The notes: a model not told the origin generated them from the sequence alone. A stretch of 64,000 bases of DNA from Ignavibacteriae bacterium HGW-Ignavibacteriae-4 (GCA_002839765.1 PGYR01000006.1:40024-104023), one strand, 5' to 3'. Shown: positions 1-9,106, counted from the first letter of the stretch. Program-made: numbers and translations.

Positions 1-1
1 A

Positions 2-406
2 GTATGCTTCGATTATGGATTGAAGCGGATCGGATTTGCAGTTTCCGATGAGTTGCATATTACTATCAGACCCGTCAAAGTATTTGATGCTACTAGCAAA
101 TCACTATTCGATGACATTCTAAAAGAGCTGAAAGAACAGAATACGGGACTAATTGTAATCGGTCAACCAATTCGCTACGATGGACAGAGTTCGGAAGTAT
201 TAGTCGCAATCGAAAACTTTAGAGAGAAGCTATCCGTTATATCAGGTGTAGATGTTGTGCTTTACGATGAAAATTTTTCAAGTAAAGAGGCGATGAGTAT
301 GATGGTGGCTAATGGTAAGAAAAAGAAAGACCGCCGAAAGAAAGGAAATTTGGATATGACAGCTGCAGCAGTAATATTAAGAAACTTTTTAAATGAAAAT
401 GAATAA
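2..406 (+). CDS. ruvX: RuvX/YqgF-type Holliday junction resolvase (5' end cut by window)
   Basis: This is the YqgF/RuvX RNase H-fold family, linked to Holliday junction resolution and pre-16S rRNA maturation. The frame is open from base 2 and reads CFDYGLKRIGFAVSD, the family's first strand (consensus xLDxGxKRIGVAVSD), including the first catalytic Asp. The true start therefore lies a few codons before the window. A TTG at 20 would remove that Asp and is unlikely to be the start. Further family features are VIGQPIRYDG in the middle, YDENFSSKEA, and a C-terminal LDMTAAAVILRNFL helix with the final acidic residue. The stop overlaps the start of the next gene by 14 bases, so the two are probably cotranscribed. 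Confident assignment; only the extreme N-terminus is missing. Confidence 0.9.
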   Translation, partial: VCFDYGLKRIGFAVSDELHITIRPVKVFDATSKSLFDDILKELKEQNTGLIVIGQPIRYDGQSSEVLVAIENFREKLSVISGVDVVLYDENFSSKEAMSMMVANGKKKKDRRKKGNLDMTAAAVILRNFLNENE

Positions 407-1703
407 ATTATTAGTTGTTTTACTTTTATTAGCATCCGTTACGCTAACGGCTCAGATAGACAAATCAAAGTATTATTCTTATGGTGAATCGCTATTCTCA
501 GAGGTTTTGGAATTGCCATATAGCAATCCCGACTCTGCTAGAATAGTTGTACTAGCAAAAGCAGCGAATGAGTCACTTAGATTTCAGAAAGTGAAAGATG
601 GACCAAATTTCGGTAAGTACTTTGGAGTATTAGAGGTAGAAATTCTTTTTCAGAATAGCGACGGAATTGTAAAAAACCGTTCTAAGATTTCTGACACTAT
701 ATATTTCAAGGAATATGAGCAAACTCTTAGCAAATCTATTTTCGTAGAGGGTACAAAAGAAATAATAATACCTCGAGGGAAATTTGATATAGAAATCAAG
801 TTTGATATAAAAGATAATAGCTATCTCAATACTAAAAAACACAAAATTGATTTTAGCAAAAAACCAGAACTATACACTCCCCTACTATTCAACTCACAAA
901 GATCAGACGTTTATACTGAGCTACAACCTTTTGGATTGAATCAAATAATATCTTTCGATGCTCAGGGTGCAAAGATGCTAATCCCAGCAGAAGATTTGGA
1001 AGAAGCAAATTACACATACACTTTTACCAAAAAGAAAGATATTAGTGAAATAGCACTAAAATGGGATGCTAATAATGAAGTTAATGGAATTTGTAATGTA
1101 ATTAGAAATGTAGATTTCGGATTTGGTAGTGCATATTCAGATGTAAAATTTGATTTGAAACGTAACAAAAGCTACAATGTTTTGGATATAGATTTACCAG
1201 GTATCAAAGTTATCCCGGGTGTTTATAGCCTTGAGATAAGTAAGAACAATGAAAAGGTAACAAACTTCGAAATAAAAATAGAATGGGTAAGCCAACCAAT
1301 TTCTCTTAATAAATTGCCCTATGCCGTAGAAATATTGAAATACATAGCTACGGAACAAGAAATAGAGAAAATAAATAACTCTGATAATGTTTCAGAAGCA
1401 TTTCTAGAATATTGGAAAGAAAAAGACCCGACTCCACTGACTCCTTTCAACGAAGCATTGCAGCAGTACTTTGTCCGTGTGGATTATGCTTTCTTCAATT
1501 ATAAGACTATATCTGAAGATGATGGTGCTAAAACTGATAGAGGAAAAATCTATATACTGAAATCATCTCCAAATGAAATAAAAGAAGAATTCAAAGATGA
1601 TAGAACTTTAGTTATATGGACTTATTCTAAACAAAAGAAAGAATATGTCTTTGAGTTGATAGGTGCAGGTGATTATAGACTAGTCGAAATAAAAGAAATA
1701 TAA
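393..1703 (+). CDS. GWxTD domain-containing secreted protein
   Basis: A 436-residue protein with an N-terminal signal peptide (MKMNKLLVVLLLLASVTLTAQ, cleavage probably near residue 20). The C-terminal 120 residues match the GWxTD domain of FCB-group bacteria: YWKEKDPTP, then YFVRVDYAFFNY, then TDRGKIYILKSSPNEI. The signature GW itself is replaced (DGAKTDRG). The domain's biochemical role is not known to me. These proteins are usually exported and often sit near envelope genes. The gene overlaps the end of ruvX by 14 bases and ends immediately beside a convergent gene. ATG at 399 is an equally possible start. A second GWxTD protein lies at 28008-29408. Confidence 0.8.
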   Translation: MKMNKLLVVLLLLASVTLTAQIDKSKYYSYGESLFSEVLELPYSNPDSARIVVLAKAANESLRFQKVKDGPNFGKYFGVLEVEILFQNSDGIVKNRSKISDTIYFKEYEQTLSKSIFVEGTKEIIIPRGKFDIEIKFDIKDNSYLNTKKHKIDFSKKPELYTPLLFNSQRSDVYTELQPFGLNQIISFDAQGAKMLIPAEDLEEANYTYTFTKKKDISEIALKWDANNEVNGICNVIRNVDFGFGSAYSDVKFDLKRNKSYNVLDIDLPGIKVIPGVYSLEISKNNEKVTNFEIKIEWVSQPISLNKLPYAVEILKYIATEQEIEKINNSDNVSEAFLEYWKEKDPTPLTPFNEALQQYFVRVDYAFFNYKTISEDDGAKTDRGKIYILKSSPNEIKEEFKDDRTLVIWTYSKQKKEYVFELIGAGDYRLVEIKEI

Positions 1704-2105
1704 CTAGTAATTACTCTTCGGTTCCCACGACTCTCCCTCACATGGGATATCGTTAGTAGTAACGTGTACATCGTATAGTTTACATAGCTGACTTTCGGAG
1801 CTAAAGTGTTTGCAAGAGCCGCATAGAGTTTCATCTTCGAACTTTTTCATTCTGCTCTCATAGTTCTGATACTGTTGCCATCCCGGATAAAGGGCTACTA
1901 ACCAAATCAAAAACAAGGACAAATACCAAACTTCATTATTACCTAGCTGGTACATTAGTATCATAGTGATAATGACCAATATTGCCATGCGCAGCAATAC
2001 TCCCCAAATAATTGACCCAAAGGTTACTACTGGTTCACTATGGCTATCATCTTCTGTTACATCTTTGAAAAGAAATAAATGCTTTAGCTTTTCGAGGTCA
2101 TTCAT
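1704..2105 (-). CDS. Small membrane protein with C-terminal Cys motif
   Basis: No family recognised. About 133 residues from the ATG at 2105; a longer TTG start at 2138 is possible but less likely. Two adjacent hydrophobic segments (around GVLLRMAILVIITMILMY and WYLSLFLIWLVALYPGW) are followed by a soluble tail holding four Cys in a CxxCxHF...C...C pattern (CGSCKHF, QLCKLYDV, IPCEGESW). That spacing suggests a bound metal or iron-sulfur centre facing one side of the membrane; this is inference. The stop codon abuts the stop of the convergent GWxTD gene, with no room for a terminator between them. It is alone on its strand here. Confidence 0.6.
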   Translation of the reverse strand: MNDLEKLKHLFLFKDVTEDDSHSEPVVTFGSIIWGVLLRMAILVIITMILMYQLGNNEVWYLSLFLIWLVALYPGWQQYQNYESRMKKFEDETLCGSCKHFSSESQLCKLYDVHVTTNDIPCEGESWEPKSNY

Positions 2106-2246
2106 AAATTTGAATCTATATTTATCACATTTGTACAAATTGCACGTATAACTACAACGCTTGAGTATAAAATTAATTACAATTGGGAATAATTATTATT
2201 AATATTCTTAAATTATACTTTCCAAAGAACTAAAACAGAGTAAAAC

Positions 2247-2636
2247 ATGAAAAAGACAAGTTTAACAAGAATAACTATAAAAAATGCTCAGTATTACGCT
2301 TACCACGGTGTAAAAGAAGAAGAAAGAAAACTAGGGGGCAAATACGAAGTCGATTTGATAATGGATTATGATGCCAAATCAGCTATTGTAAGAGATGACG
2401 TGAACTATGCCCTAAACTATGAGATAGCTATGTATTGTATCTCAGAAGTAATGACAGGCGATTCGTACTCACTAATAGAAACAATAGCAAACGAAATACT
2501 AAATCAAATAGCAGAAAAATTTGATTTCTTACAAAAAGCGACCGTTAAGGTCAGAAAGATAAATGCTCCTATGAAGCGCTACGTAGATTATGTAGAAGTA
2601 GAGCAGACAATAGAGATGGAAGATATTGCTGAGTAA
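2247..2636 (+). CDS. folB: Dihydroneopterin aldolase
   Basis: FolB converts 7,8-dihydroneopterin to 6-hydroxymethyl-dihydropterin and glycolaldehyde in folate synthesis, in the cytosol. The 129 residues match the family's length and motifs: YYAYHGVKEEERKLGGKYEVDL near the N-terminus (catalytic Tyr/Glu region), the VNYALNYE substrate-binding segment, SLIETIANEI, and KVRKINAPM with the active-site Lys. The next enzyme in the pathway, FolK, is encoded 15 kb away at 17504-18046 on the other strand, so the folate genes are not clustered. Downstream lies a strong terminator embedded in a copied 80-bp segment. Confidence 0.92.
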   Translation: MKKTSLTRITIKNAQYYAYHGVKEEERKLGGKYEVDLIMDYDAKSAIVRDDVNYALNYEIAMYCISEVMTGDSYSLIETIANEILNQIAEKFDFLQKATVKVRKINAPMKRYVDYVEVEQTIEMEDIAE

Positions 2637-2646
2637 TTTAGTTACT

Positions 2647-2678
2647 TGAGGTTACTTCGAGTGCCTTAGTGAACTTGA
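2647..2678. repeat. REP-like intergenic repeat, copy A
   Basis: A 32-base element whose ends (TGAGGTT and GCCTTAGTGAACTTGA) match the element at 53088-53119, and whose inner part matches, in reverse complement, 20606-20635. In the 53088 copy the central CTTCGAG palindrome half is inverted, as expected for a short palindromic repeat. It lies in the gap after folB and is non-coding. Confidence 0.6.
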
Positions 2679-2682
2679 AATT

Positions 2683-2762
2683 GAGCAAAAAGAAATAATC
2701 AGCATTGCTGTTTAGATAATAAAATGACTGTCTTAGTAAGGCAGTCATTTTTTTTGTCTTTA
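2683..2762 (+). repeat. 80-bp copy of the 3' tail of the S41 protease gene
   Basis: This segment matches 24832-24911 at 78 of 80 positions without gaps (mismatches at 2709-2710). In the other location it holds the last four codons (Ser-Lys-Lys-Lys), the TAA stop and the terminator of the tricorn-type protease. Here there is no gene attached to it: it begins directly after a REP-like element. Either a second protease gene was lost down to its tail, or the tail and terminator were copied here. Confidence 0.85.
2721..2756 (+). terminator. Rho-independent terminator after folB
   Basis: A 14-bp stem (AAAATGACTGTCTT pairing with AAGGCAGTCATTTT, one G-U pair) closes an AGT loop and runs into eight T. 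It would terminate folB transcription. It is the same hairpin as the one after the S41 protease at 24870-24905. Confidence 0.85.
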
Positions 2763-2833
2763 CTTTGTAGCCGTTTATTGACTCTAAGTAAATTCAAGAT
2801 TACTTGTTTTAACAGAGAGGCCACAAAGAGATT

Positions 2834-2867
2834 GACACTCAGAGCTAACGGAGTTAGCGAAGAGTCC
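2834..2867. repeat. REP-like intergenic repeat, inverted copy
   Basis: GACACTCAGAGC...GCGAAGAGTC is close to the reverse complement of the elements at 52973-53010 and 11235-11272 (GACTCTTCGCTCCACTTCG...GTGAC). The rest of the 376-base gap between folB and the next gene shows no convincing gene. An open frame at 2724-2942 runs through the terminator hairpin and this repeat, so I do not call it. Confidence 0.5.
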
Positions 2868-3012
2868 AGGAAAATAATCCTTTGTACAATTTCTGAGCAA
2901 GATGAAAAGATTATTAAGATATACATGATGAATTGGAAATAGTTTACAAATAAATAAGTTTGAATAAATAATATTTATTAAATTTGTTAAGTAATCAATA
3001 ATTGAAAACAAA

Positions 3013-3474
3013 ATGAAAGATATAATCACTCTATTCTTATTAATATTTATTTCTTATAACTTTGGATATAGTCAATTAAATACAATTGATTCGTTTGAAA
3101 TCAAATTAAGCGAAATACCCACAGAATATATTTCTCATGATAAATTGGAATGTAGATCAATACAATCTAATCTTTTATATGAAAGCCCAGAAATGTATAG
3201 TTTCATTCTAGGAAATGTAATCGAAAAGCGATTTCAAACTTTCGAGTATGAAGCTACTAAAGGTTCTATACTATATTTTGAGTTCGACAAAGAAGCCGAA
3301 AAAGGAAAAGGATTTATTGAGAGTTTGCTTTGGGGAGCTACAGAATCAAATGAAGCACATCCAGAGATTGTAATTACAAAAGGAAATGTTTTAATAGTTC
3401 TCAGTTTCCCTTATCAGAGTGAAATTGGAATAACTCTTAGTGAAATCTTAAATGATAAATTAAAAGATTTGTAA
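3013..3474 (+). CDS. Small secreted protein of unknown function
   Basis: No family recognised. 153 residues, beginning with a signal peptide (MKDIITLFLLIFISYNFGYS, likely cut before QLNTID). The mature part of about 133 residues is predicted as mixed alpha/beta by eye and has no Cys pair, repeat or metal motif. Codon use is AT-rich, as in other unrecognised genes of the window. It stands alone between the repeat-filled gap after folB and the convergent hemW. It is probably a real gene because the signal peptide sits exactly at the ATG. Confidence 0.6.
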   Translation: MKDIITLFLLIFISYNFGYSQLNTIDSFEIKLSEIPTEYISHDKLECRSIQSNLLYESPEMYSFILGNVIEKRFQTFEYEATKGSILYFEFDKEAEKGKGFIESLLWGATESNEAHPEIVITKGNVLIVLSFPYQSEIGITLSEILNDKLKDL

Positions 3475-3548
3475 TAGCACTACAAAATATTGAAGCTAAA
3501 GGTTTTGATTAAGACATACACATAGTTACTATTCATAATTCGAACGTA

Positions 3549-4685
3549 CTATATAAAATCCAAAAACTTATTCGTTATAGAATCGCAGAGAGCATAACCC
3601 TTAGAAGTTAGCTTGTAGTGAGTTTTGGTTTCAATTATAAATTCCTTGTCAATTAGCTCGTTCATAAATTTATCTGCTTTTTCGAAAAAGCTAGGAATTT
3701 GTTTTTCTATCTTTGCTTTATCTAACCCCGAAGCTCTTAGACCAAGTACTATCAGTTCTTCTGAATAATCAGACTCATGTAATTTGATTGAATCTATGAT
3801 GGGCAATTTATCTTTTGTAATTAACTCGTAATACATCTGTAGATTACTGATGTTCTTATATCTACTTCCTTCAAAAAAGCCATGTGAAGATACTCCAAAT
3901 GCTAAATACTCTCCGCTGTTCCAAGTGTTGAGATTGTGTCTGCACTTGTTGTTTGTTTTTGCGAAATTTGATATTTCGTAGTGATCAAAACCTCTATTCG
4001 TAAGTATCTCAATAGCGGTGAAGTACATAAACTCATCTACTTCATCATTGTATTTTACGACTTTGCCTGATTGCATCTTATTCCAAAGAGGGGTGTTCTC
4101 CTCAAAAGTCAGATTATAAGTAGAAAAGTGGTTAGTACCCAAATCAAGTGCTTTCTCGATAGAGTACGTCCACGAGGCAAGAGATTGCCCAGGGACAGAG
4201 AATATCAAATCTAGATTTACCGTCTCTATACCGCTATTAACGGCATCCGTAACTACCTTTTCGGCTAATCCGGGGGAGTGGTTTCTCTTGAGTATGCCCA
4301 ATTCTTTTTTTACGAAGCTCTGCACACCTATACTAATTCGGTTAATCCCAACTGATTTATACTCATTCAGCTTTTGTGCATCTATTGATGCTGGATTCGA
4401 TTCCATACTGATTTCGGCATTTGGTAATAAGGTAAAGCATTCTTTGACTTTGCTGAGTATTGTTTCTAACTGTGTGGGAGTCAATAGTGAAGGAGTTCCA
4501 CCACCTATAAATATATTATCTATTACTATTTCATCTGGATTAAGTGATTTGTATATTTCAAATTCCTTAACTAGATAATCTACATATTTTTCAATGTAAG
4601 TATCTTGATTTTTAATTATGTAGAAATCGCAATAACTACATATCGTAGCACAAAAAGGTATATGTATGTATAGTCCTCTGATCAT
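3549..4685 (-). CDS. hemW: Radical SAM haem chaperone HemW
   Basis: HemW family, formerly annotated as oxygen-independent coproporphyrinogen III oxidase-like; family members insert or carry haem and are not true HemN oxidases. The N-terminus GLYIHIPFCATICSYCDFY holds the CxxxCxxC cluster motif followed by Phe-Tyr rather than the extra Cys of HemN. Other signatures are IFIGGGTPSLL, SMESNPAS, GINRISIGVQSF, NLDLIFSVPGQ, and the C-terminal HemN_C domain (LGLRASGLDKAKIE). At 378 residues it has the normal length. The ATG at 4685 is well placed, and the gene is monocistronic. Confidence 0.92.
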   Translation of the reverse strand: MIRGLYIHIPFCATICSYCDFYIIKNQDTYIEKYVDYLVKEFEIYKSLNPDEIVIDNIFIGGGTPSLLTPTQLETILSKVKECFTLLPNAEISMESNPASIDAQKLNEYKSVGINRISIGVQSFVKKELGILKRNHSPGLAEKVVTDAVNSGIETVNLDLIFSVPGQSLASWTYSIEKALDLGTNHFSTYNLTFEENTPLWNKMQSGKVVKYNDEVDEFMYFTAIEILTNRGFDHYEISNFAKTNNKCRHNLNTWNSGEYLAFGVSSHGFFEGSRYKNISNLQMYYELITKDKLPIIDSIKLHESDYSEELIVLGLRASGLDKAKIEKQIPSFFEKADKFMNELIDKEFIIETKTHYKLTSKGYALCDSITNKFLDFI

Positions 4686-4817
4686 AGTAGAATAGATTGA
4701 TTTATAAATATAGGTGTTCTAATAGTTGTAAACTAACCAATTTATATGGTGTAGCCGTAAATAAAATATTAACCGAGATTAGTTATATTGGATTCTAAAA
4801 TTTATTGATATTGTTAA

Positions 4818-5816
4818 ATGAAATATACTCGACTACTAATAGCTTTTGTTTTTCTTGCAGTTACACTTAACGGGTGTAGTTCCAATAAGACTAGTTATAC
4901 AATACCAACATACGGCACTTTACAAAGTTCAACCGTTAAAAATGAATCGGCAAATTCATTCATTTTAATAGGCGATACACAGAGAACTGGTTGGTTAGAA
5001 AGTTATTTACTATTTCGTGAATCGAACGATTCTGTACAATTCGAATTATTTAAGAAAATAGCTTCTTTAGATAAGAAACCTTCATTCATAGTGCATCTTG
5101 GGGATATGGTTTTTGATGCTTCTTCTGAAGATGATTGGCGATACTTTGATAGTTCCACATCTGTTATAAGGAATAAGAATATCCCAATAGTACCAGTTCT
5201 AGGGAACCACGAATACTTTGGAGATTCCGAGACTGGCTCACTGAATATAACGAATCGATTTCCTGAATTGAAAGATTCATCTTGGAGGTCATTCTTGTTC
5301 AAAAATATAGCATTTATTCTCTTAAATTCTAATACAGATATTTCTGATGAAATAAGTCTGAGACAAAATGAATGGTATGAAAATGAACTAAATAGATTTG
5401 ATTTAGATAATGAAGTTAAGCATATAATCGTAGTTACACATCAACCTCCATTTACAAATGGAACAGGGATAGGTTTTGGTGATGATGAATTTGCAAAGAA
5501 GAACTTTGTAGAATTATTTAATAAAAGTAGGAAAGCACAACTATTTATTTCGGGCCATTGCCATAATTATGAGCATCTATTAATTGATGGAAAGCATTTC
5601 ATAGTATCTGGTGGTGGTGGAGGCCCAAGAAGAAGTATTGATTTGGAAGGTGACTATAAAGATATTACAAACGGTGAAGAAAAAGATAAGTCTATTAGAG
5701 ATTTTCACTTCATAGAAGTTAAGGTATCAAACGATACACTATACTTTGAAACTCACAGATTTAATAAAGAAACTAATGAATGGAAGAGGGGAAATGAATT
5801 TCAGATTAAACCCTGA
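4818..5816 (+). CDS. Lipoprotein metallophosphoesterase
   Basis: Calcineurin-like phosphoesterase, probably anchored in the envelope as a lipoprotein: hydrophobic signal then LNGC lipobox, Cys at residue 20. The metal-binding motifs are in order: ILIGDTQ (GD-x-H variant with Gln), VHLGDMVFD, VLGNHEYFG, VVTHQPPF and SGHCHNYEH. All five blocks are present, so it is likely active on phosphomonoesters or diesters; the substrate is unknown. A glycine run (VSGGGGGPRR) follows the last histidine motif, as in purple-acid-phosphatase-like members. 332 residues, monocistronic, convergent with the signal peptidase genes. Confidence 0.85.
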   Translation: MKYTRLLIAFVFLAVTLNGCSSNKTSYTIPTYGTLQSSTVKNESANSFILIGDTQRTGWLESYLLFRESNDSVQFELFKKIASLDKKPSFIVHLGDMVFDASSEDDWRYFDSSTSVIRNKNIPIVPVLGNHEYFGDSETGSLNITNRFPELKDSSWRSFLFKNIAFILLNSNTDISDEISLRQNEWYENELNRFDLDNEVKHIIVVTHQPPFTNGTGIGFGDDEFAKKNFVELFNKSRKAQLFISGHCHNYEHLLIDGKHFIVSGGGGGPRRSIDLEGDYKDITNGEEKDKSIRDFHFIEVKVSNDTLYFETHRFNKETNEWKRGNEFQIKP

Positions 5817-5824
5817 TTCTAAGT

Positions 5825-6232
5825 TTATTCGTTGAGGAAAGCAATAGAAAAAGTCTTAAAATTAAACTTAATAATAGCTTTTCCGTCTAATTCATCATGA
5901 TCTACATAGCCAAACTCACGCGAATCTACGCTATTGTCAGCATTATCACCAACTACGAAAAAGTTCCCATCACTATCCACATCTTTTACTCTTTTGATGA
6001 GCAGTTCATTATTATGTTCGAATGTAATTATTTCTTTGGGTTCTGGGTATTTGTAATTAATTCCAAATATATCATAAGCGAGTTTACTAATTAGTATTAC
6101 ATCGCCTTTTTCTAAGGTAGGAACCATTGATTCGGAAGCAACGACTCTAAAGTCAAGTATAAACGCTTTTATAAAAAGAATAAGACATACTGCTAGTATA
6201 ATAGTAAACAGTATGTCTTTTATTGATTTCAA
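5825..6232 (-). CDS. Type I signal peptidase, short form
   Basis: Type I signal peptidase (S26) cuts signal peptides at the outer face of the inner membrane. One N-terminal membrane helix (residues 6-26) is followed by SESMVPTLEKGD with the catalytic Ser, LLIKRVKDVD with the catalytic Lys, and the GDNADNSVDSREFG box. At 135 residues it is a minimal form without the large insert seen in its upstream neighbour. It starts two bases after the stop of the larger lepB, so they share an operon. The pair suggests division of labour or a recent duplication with divergence. Confidence 0.88.
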   Translation of the reverse strand: MKSIKDILFTIILAVCLILFIKAFILDFRVVASESMVPTLEKGDVILISKLAYDIFGINYKYPEPKEIITFEHNNELLIKRVKDVDSDGNFFVVGDNADNSVDSREFGYVDHDELDGKAIIKFNFKTFSIAFLNE

Positions 6233-6234
6233 GA

Positions 6235-7152
6235 TTAATCTATTAGATTACCGATTCTATTGAACCTGATAGTTGATAATTTGTCGAAGAAGCTACCGAA
6301 TGGCATGTTAGTATCCCACGACCAATAAACTATTACTGGAGTTCCAGTTACATTCTCATAAGGAATAAAGCCCCAAGAACGACTATCCAAACTATTACGT
6401 CTGTTATCACCCATACCGAAGCAATAATTTCTCTCTACTGTATAGCTTGTAATTGGCTTATCATCTACGAACACACTTTGATTATCAAAAGTTACTTTGT
6501 GACCTTCTCTAAGGATGAAGATTCTCCATCTATCGATATTCTCTCTTGAGATAGGAATTACATCACCTTCCTTAGGTATAACTAGTGGACCATAGTTAGA
6601 TTGTGTCCAATCTGATCCGATTGGGAATGCAGCAGGTGCATTTGGGTTATTACTAGCACTAAAGTTAGCATTCTCAGGTAGTGGTTGCTTTTCACCGTTT
6701 ATATATATTACTTCATTTATTATCTGAATAGTATCACCAGCAGTGGCTACACATCTTTTGAGGTAATACTGAAATTCCTGCGCCTCAATTAGATCCCTAT
6801 CACCTGGATAGATGAATACTATAACATCACCTTTCTCAGGATCTTTGATACCTGGGAATTGGTAGAATGGTAATTCTTGATTTATAAATGGAATAACTTG
6901 CGGTGTAGTTGGACCATATATGAATTTGTTGACGAACAAAAAATCACCCGTCATTACTTCATTTTCCATAGAACCCGTTGGTACTACGAATGATGCAACC
7001 AATAGACCATTGATTATCATCACTACTATTACTGCACCTAAAATCGTCTTTCCGAAAGAAAATGCTTTTTCTCCGAAAGACATACTCTTCAACTTTTCGC
7101 GTTGTAATTCTTTCTTTTTCTTACGGTTTGCTAAATACTCTTTGACGGACAT
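6235..7152 (-). CDS. lepB: Signal peptidase I
   Basis: Full-length type I signal peptidase, 305 residues. A basic N-terminus precedes a membrane helix (about residues 33-54). The catalytic Ser lies in VPTGSMENEVMTGD, the general-base Lys in YYLKRCVATAGD, and the final box is MGDNRRNSLDSRSWGFIP. A long insert between the Lys box and the C-terminal box is typical of Bacteroidota/Chlorobi LepB. An AGGAAT ribosome-binding site lies upstream. It follows lepA by 12 bases, the classical lepA-lepB order also found in E. coli, and is followed by the short signal peptidase. Confidence 0.93.
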   Translation of the reverse strand: MSVKEYLANRKKKKELQREKLKSMSFGEKAFSFGKTILGAVIVVMIINGLLVASFVVPTGSMENEVMTGDFLFVNKFIYGPTTPQVIPFINQELPFYQFPGIKDPEKGDVIVFIYPGDRDLIEAQEFQYYLKRCVATAGDTIQIINEVIYINGEKQPLPENANFSASNNPNAPAAFPIGSDWTQSNYGPLVIPKEGDVIPISRENIDRWRIFILREGHKVTFDNQSVFVDDKPITSYTVERNYCFGMGDNRRNSLDSRSWGFIPYENVTGTPVIVYWSWDTNMPFGSFFDKLSTIRFNRIGNLID

Positions 7153-7164
7153 AATTCTTCATTC

Positions 7165-8964
7165 CTAATCGATTGATAGCACGGCGTGGAAGGCCTCTTG
7201 TGGCACTTCGACACTACCTATTATTTTCATACGCTTTTTACCTGCTTTTTGTTTCTCAATTAGCTTACGTTTACGAGATATATCACCGCCATAACATTTG
7301 GCAGTTACGTTCTTTCGCATAGCACTAATATTAGTACGAGCAACAATTTTATTTCCGATGCCTGCTTGTATTGCTACATCAAACATCTGCTTAGGTATTA
7401 ATTCTTTTAATTTATCACAGATTTTCTTGCCCCACGAGTGAGCTTTATTTCTGTGGACGATATATGATAATGCATCGACAGTTTCGCCATTAAGCATTAT
7501 GTCTAGCTTAACTAGATCGCTTTCTTTTTCTTGTGAAAACTCATAATCTAGCGATGCATAACCACGAGAAGTAGATTTTAACTTATCATAGAAGTCAAAT
7601 ACAACTTCCGAAAGAGGAATCTCAAATATTAGTTCTACTCTAGTTTCGGATAAATACTTTTGGTCAACAATATCCGCTCTTCTCTCCATACATAGCGACA
7701 TAATGTTACCTACGTACGTGTCAGGAGTGATTATCTGAGCTCTGATATATGGCTCGCGTAGAGAAACAATAGATACTCTATCTGGCATTTGGGCTGGATT
7801 ATCAATATATACAATTTCGCCATTAGTCTTAGTAACATTATATCGCACGTTCGGTACTGTTGTAATGATTGTCTGGTTGAACTCACGCTCCAATCTCTCT
7901 TGCACTATCTCCATGTGGAGTAACCCAAGGAAACCACAACGGAAACCAAAGCCAAGAGCCGTAGATGATTCTGGTTCGAACGTAACAGCACTATCGTTGA
8001 GCGATAGTTTAGACAATGCGTCTCGTAAAAGTTCAAATCCATCAGAATCAGTTGGATATATACCAGAGAATACCATTGGTTTTACTTCTTTGAAACCGCC
8101 AATAGCTTCAGTAGCACCACCTTTAACGTGTGTGATTGTATCACCGACTTTCGTATCAGAAAGCCCTTTGATAGCAGCAGTTATATAGCCTACATTACCA
8201 GCAGAAAGAACTTTAGTTCTCTCTCGTTTCATTTTCATAACTCCAACTTGCTCAACTATATGTTCAGTTTTGTTGGACATAAATGTAATCTTATCATTTT
8301 CTTTTATCTCACCATCGATAACTCTGATATTAACTACGACACCTTGGTAAGGGTCGAATATAGAGTCATAGATTAGTGCTTTCAAAGGAGCATTGGGGTC
8401 ACCCTTAGGTGGGTCTATTCTTTCTACAATTGCTTCCAATATATCGATAACACCCATTCCGGATTTACCAGATGCCTCGATTATATCTTCTTCCTTACCA
8501 CCAATTAGCTCAAGTACTTGCTTTTTTACATTGTCCTTAGTAGTAGCAGCGGCTGGTAAATCAATTTTATTCAAGACTGGTATAATATCTAAGTCATTCT
8601 CTATTGCCATATAGAGATTACTAATAGTCTGAGCTTCTACGCCCTGTGTAGCATCTACTACGAGTATAGCACCTTCGCAAGCTGCGAGTGAACGTGACAC
8701 TTCGTAAGAGAAATCTACGTGACCCGGAGTATCAATTAGGTTTAGCTTATATATTTCGCCATTCTTAGCTTTGTAATCCATCTGAATAGCGTGTAACTTG
8801 ATAGTAATACCCCTTTCTTGTTCGAGGGCATTATTATCTAAAATCTGAGCGTGTATCATTTCTCTTTGAGTGATGGCACCTGTAAGCTCTAGTATTCTAT
8901 CAGCTAAGGTCGATTTGCCATGATCAATATGAGCAATAATACAAAAATTTCTAATGTTTTTCAT
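7165..8964 (-). CDS. lepA: Elongation factor 4 (LepA)
   Basis: Ribosome-associated GTPase that back-translocates or remodels stalled ribosomes. The GTPase motifs are in order: [13 protein letters not shown] (G1), RGITI (G2), [10 protein letters not shown] (G3), NKIDLP (G4). The LepA-specific C-terminal domain ends with [35 protein letters not shown] and KAGKKRMK. About 599 residues, the family norm. A TTG one codon upstream of ATG 8964 is also possible. First gene of the lepA-lepB-signal peptidase operon, with a TAnnTTTG-type promoter box close upstream. Confidence 0.96.
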   Translation of the reverse strand: MKNIRNFCIIAHIDHGKSTLADRILELTGAITQREMIHAQILDNNALEQERGITIKLHAIQMDYKAKNGEIYKLNLIDTPGHVDFSYEVSRSLAACEGAILVVDATQGVEAQTISNLYMAIENDLDIIPVLNKIDLPAAATTKDNVKKQVLELIGGKEEDIIEASGKSGMGVIDILEAIVERIDPPKGDPNAPLKALIYDSIFDPYQGVVVNIRVIDGEIKENDKITFMSNKTEHIVEQVGVMKMKRERTKVLSAGNVGYITAAIKGLSDTKVGDTITHVKGGATEAIGGFKEVKPMVFSGIYPTDSDGFELLRDALSKLSLNDSAVTFEPESSTALGFGFRCGFLGLLHMEIVQERLEREFNQTIITTVPNVRYNVTKTNGEIVYIDNPAQMPDRVSIVSLREPYIRAQIITPDTYVGNIMSLCMERRADIVDQKYLSETRVELIFEIPLSEVVFDFYDKLKSTSRGYASLDYEFSQEKESDLVKLDIMLNGETVDALSYIVHRNKAHSWGKKICDKLKELIPKQMFDVAIQAGIGNKIVARTNISAMRKNVTAKCYGGDISRKRKLIEKQKAGKKRMKIIGSVEVPQEAFHAVLSID

Positions 8965-8987
8965 CAAATTCCGATTTATGTAAGTTA

Positions 8988-8995
8988 CAAAGATA
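8988..8995 (-). promoter_or_regulatory. Possible promoter box (TATCTTTG) of lepA
   Basis: On the minus strand TATCTTTG fits the Bacteroidota -7 consensus TAnnTTTG and lies about 24 bases before the lepA start codon. No convincing -33 TTTG is seen. Three or four other genes in the window carry similar boxes. Confidence 0.35.
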
Positions 8996-9106
8996 ATAAA
9001 GCGTTGCGTCTAAGACAACGTATTATTTCATTATTTATCGGATTGGATGCGAAAATAATCTGAATTGAGGCTTTAAAGCAAAAGTAAAGTTAACAAGGTT
9101 TATAAT

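Noticed and set aside
2724..2942. A 72-codon open frame in the gap after folB
   Set aside because: It starts inside the terminator hairpin and runs through a REP-like repeat; there is no ribosome-binding site and no protein-like pattern.
3549..4685. Oxygen-independent coproporphyrinogen oxidase HemN
   Set aside because: The fourth cluster-region Cys of HemN is missing (CSYCDFY), as in HemW chaperones.
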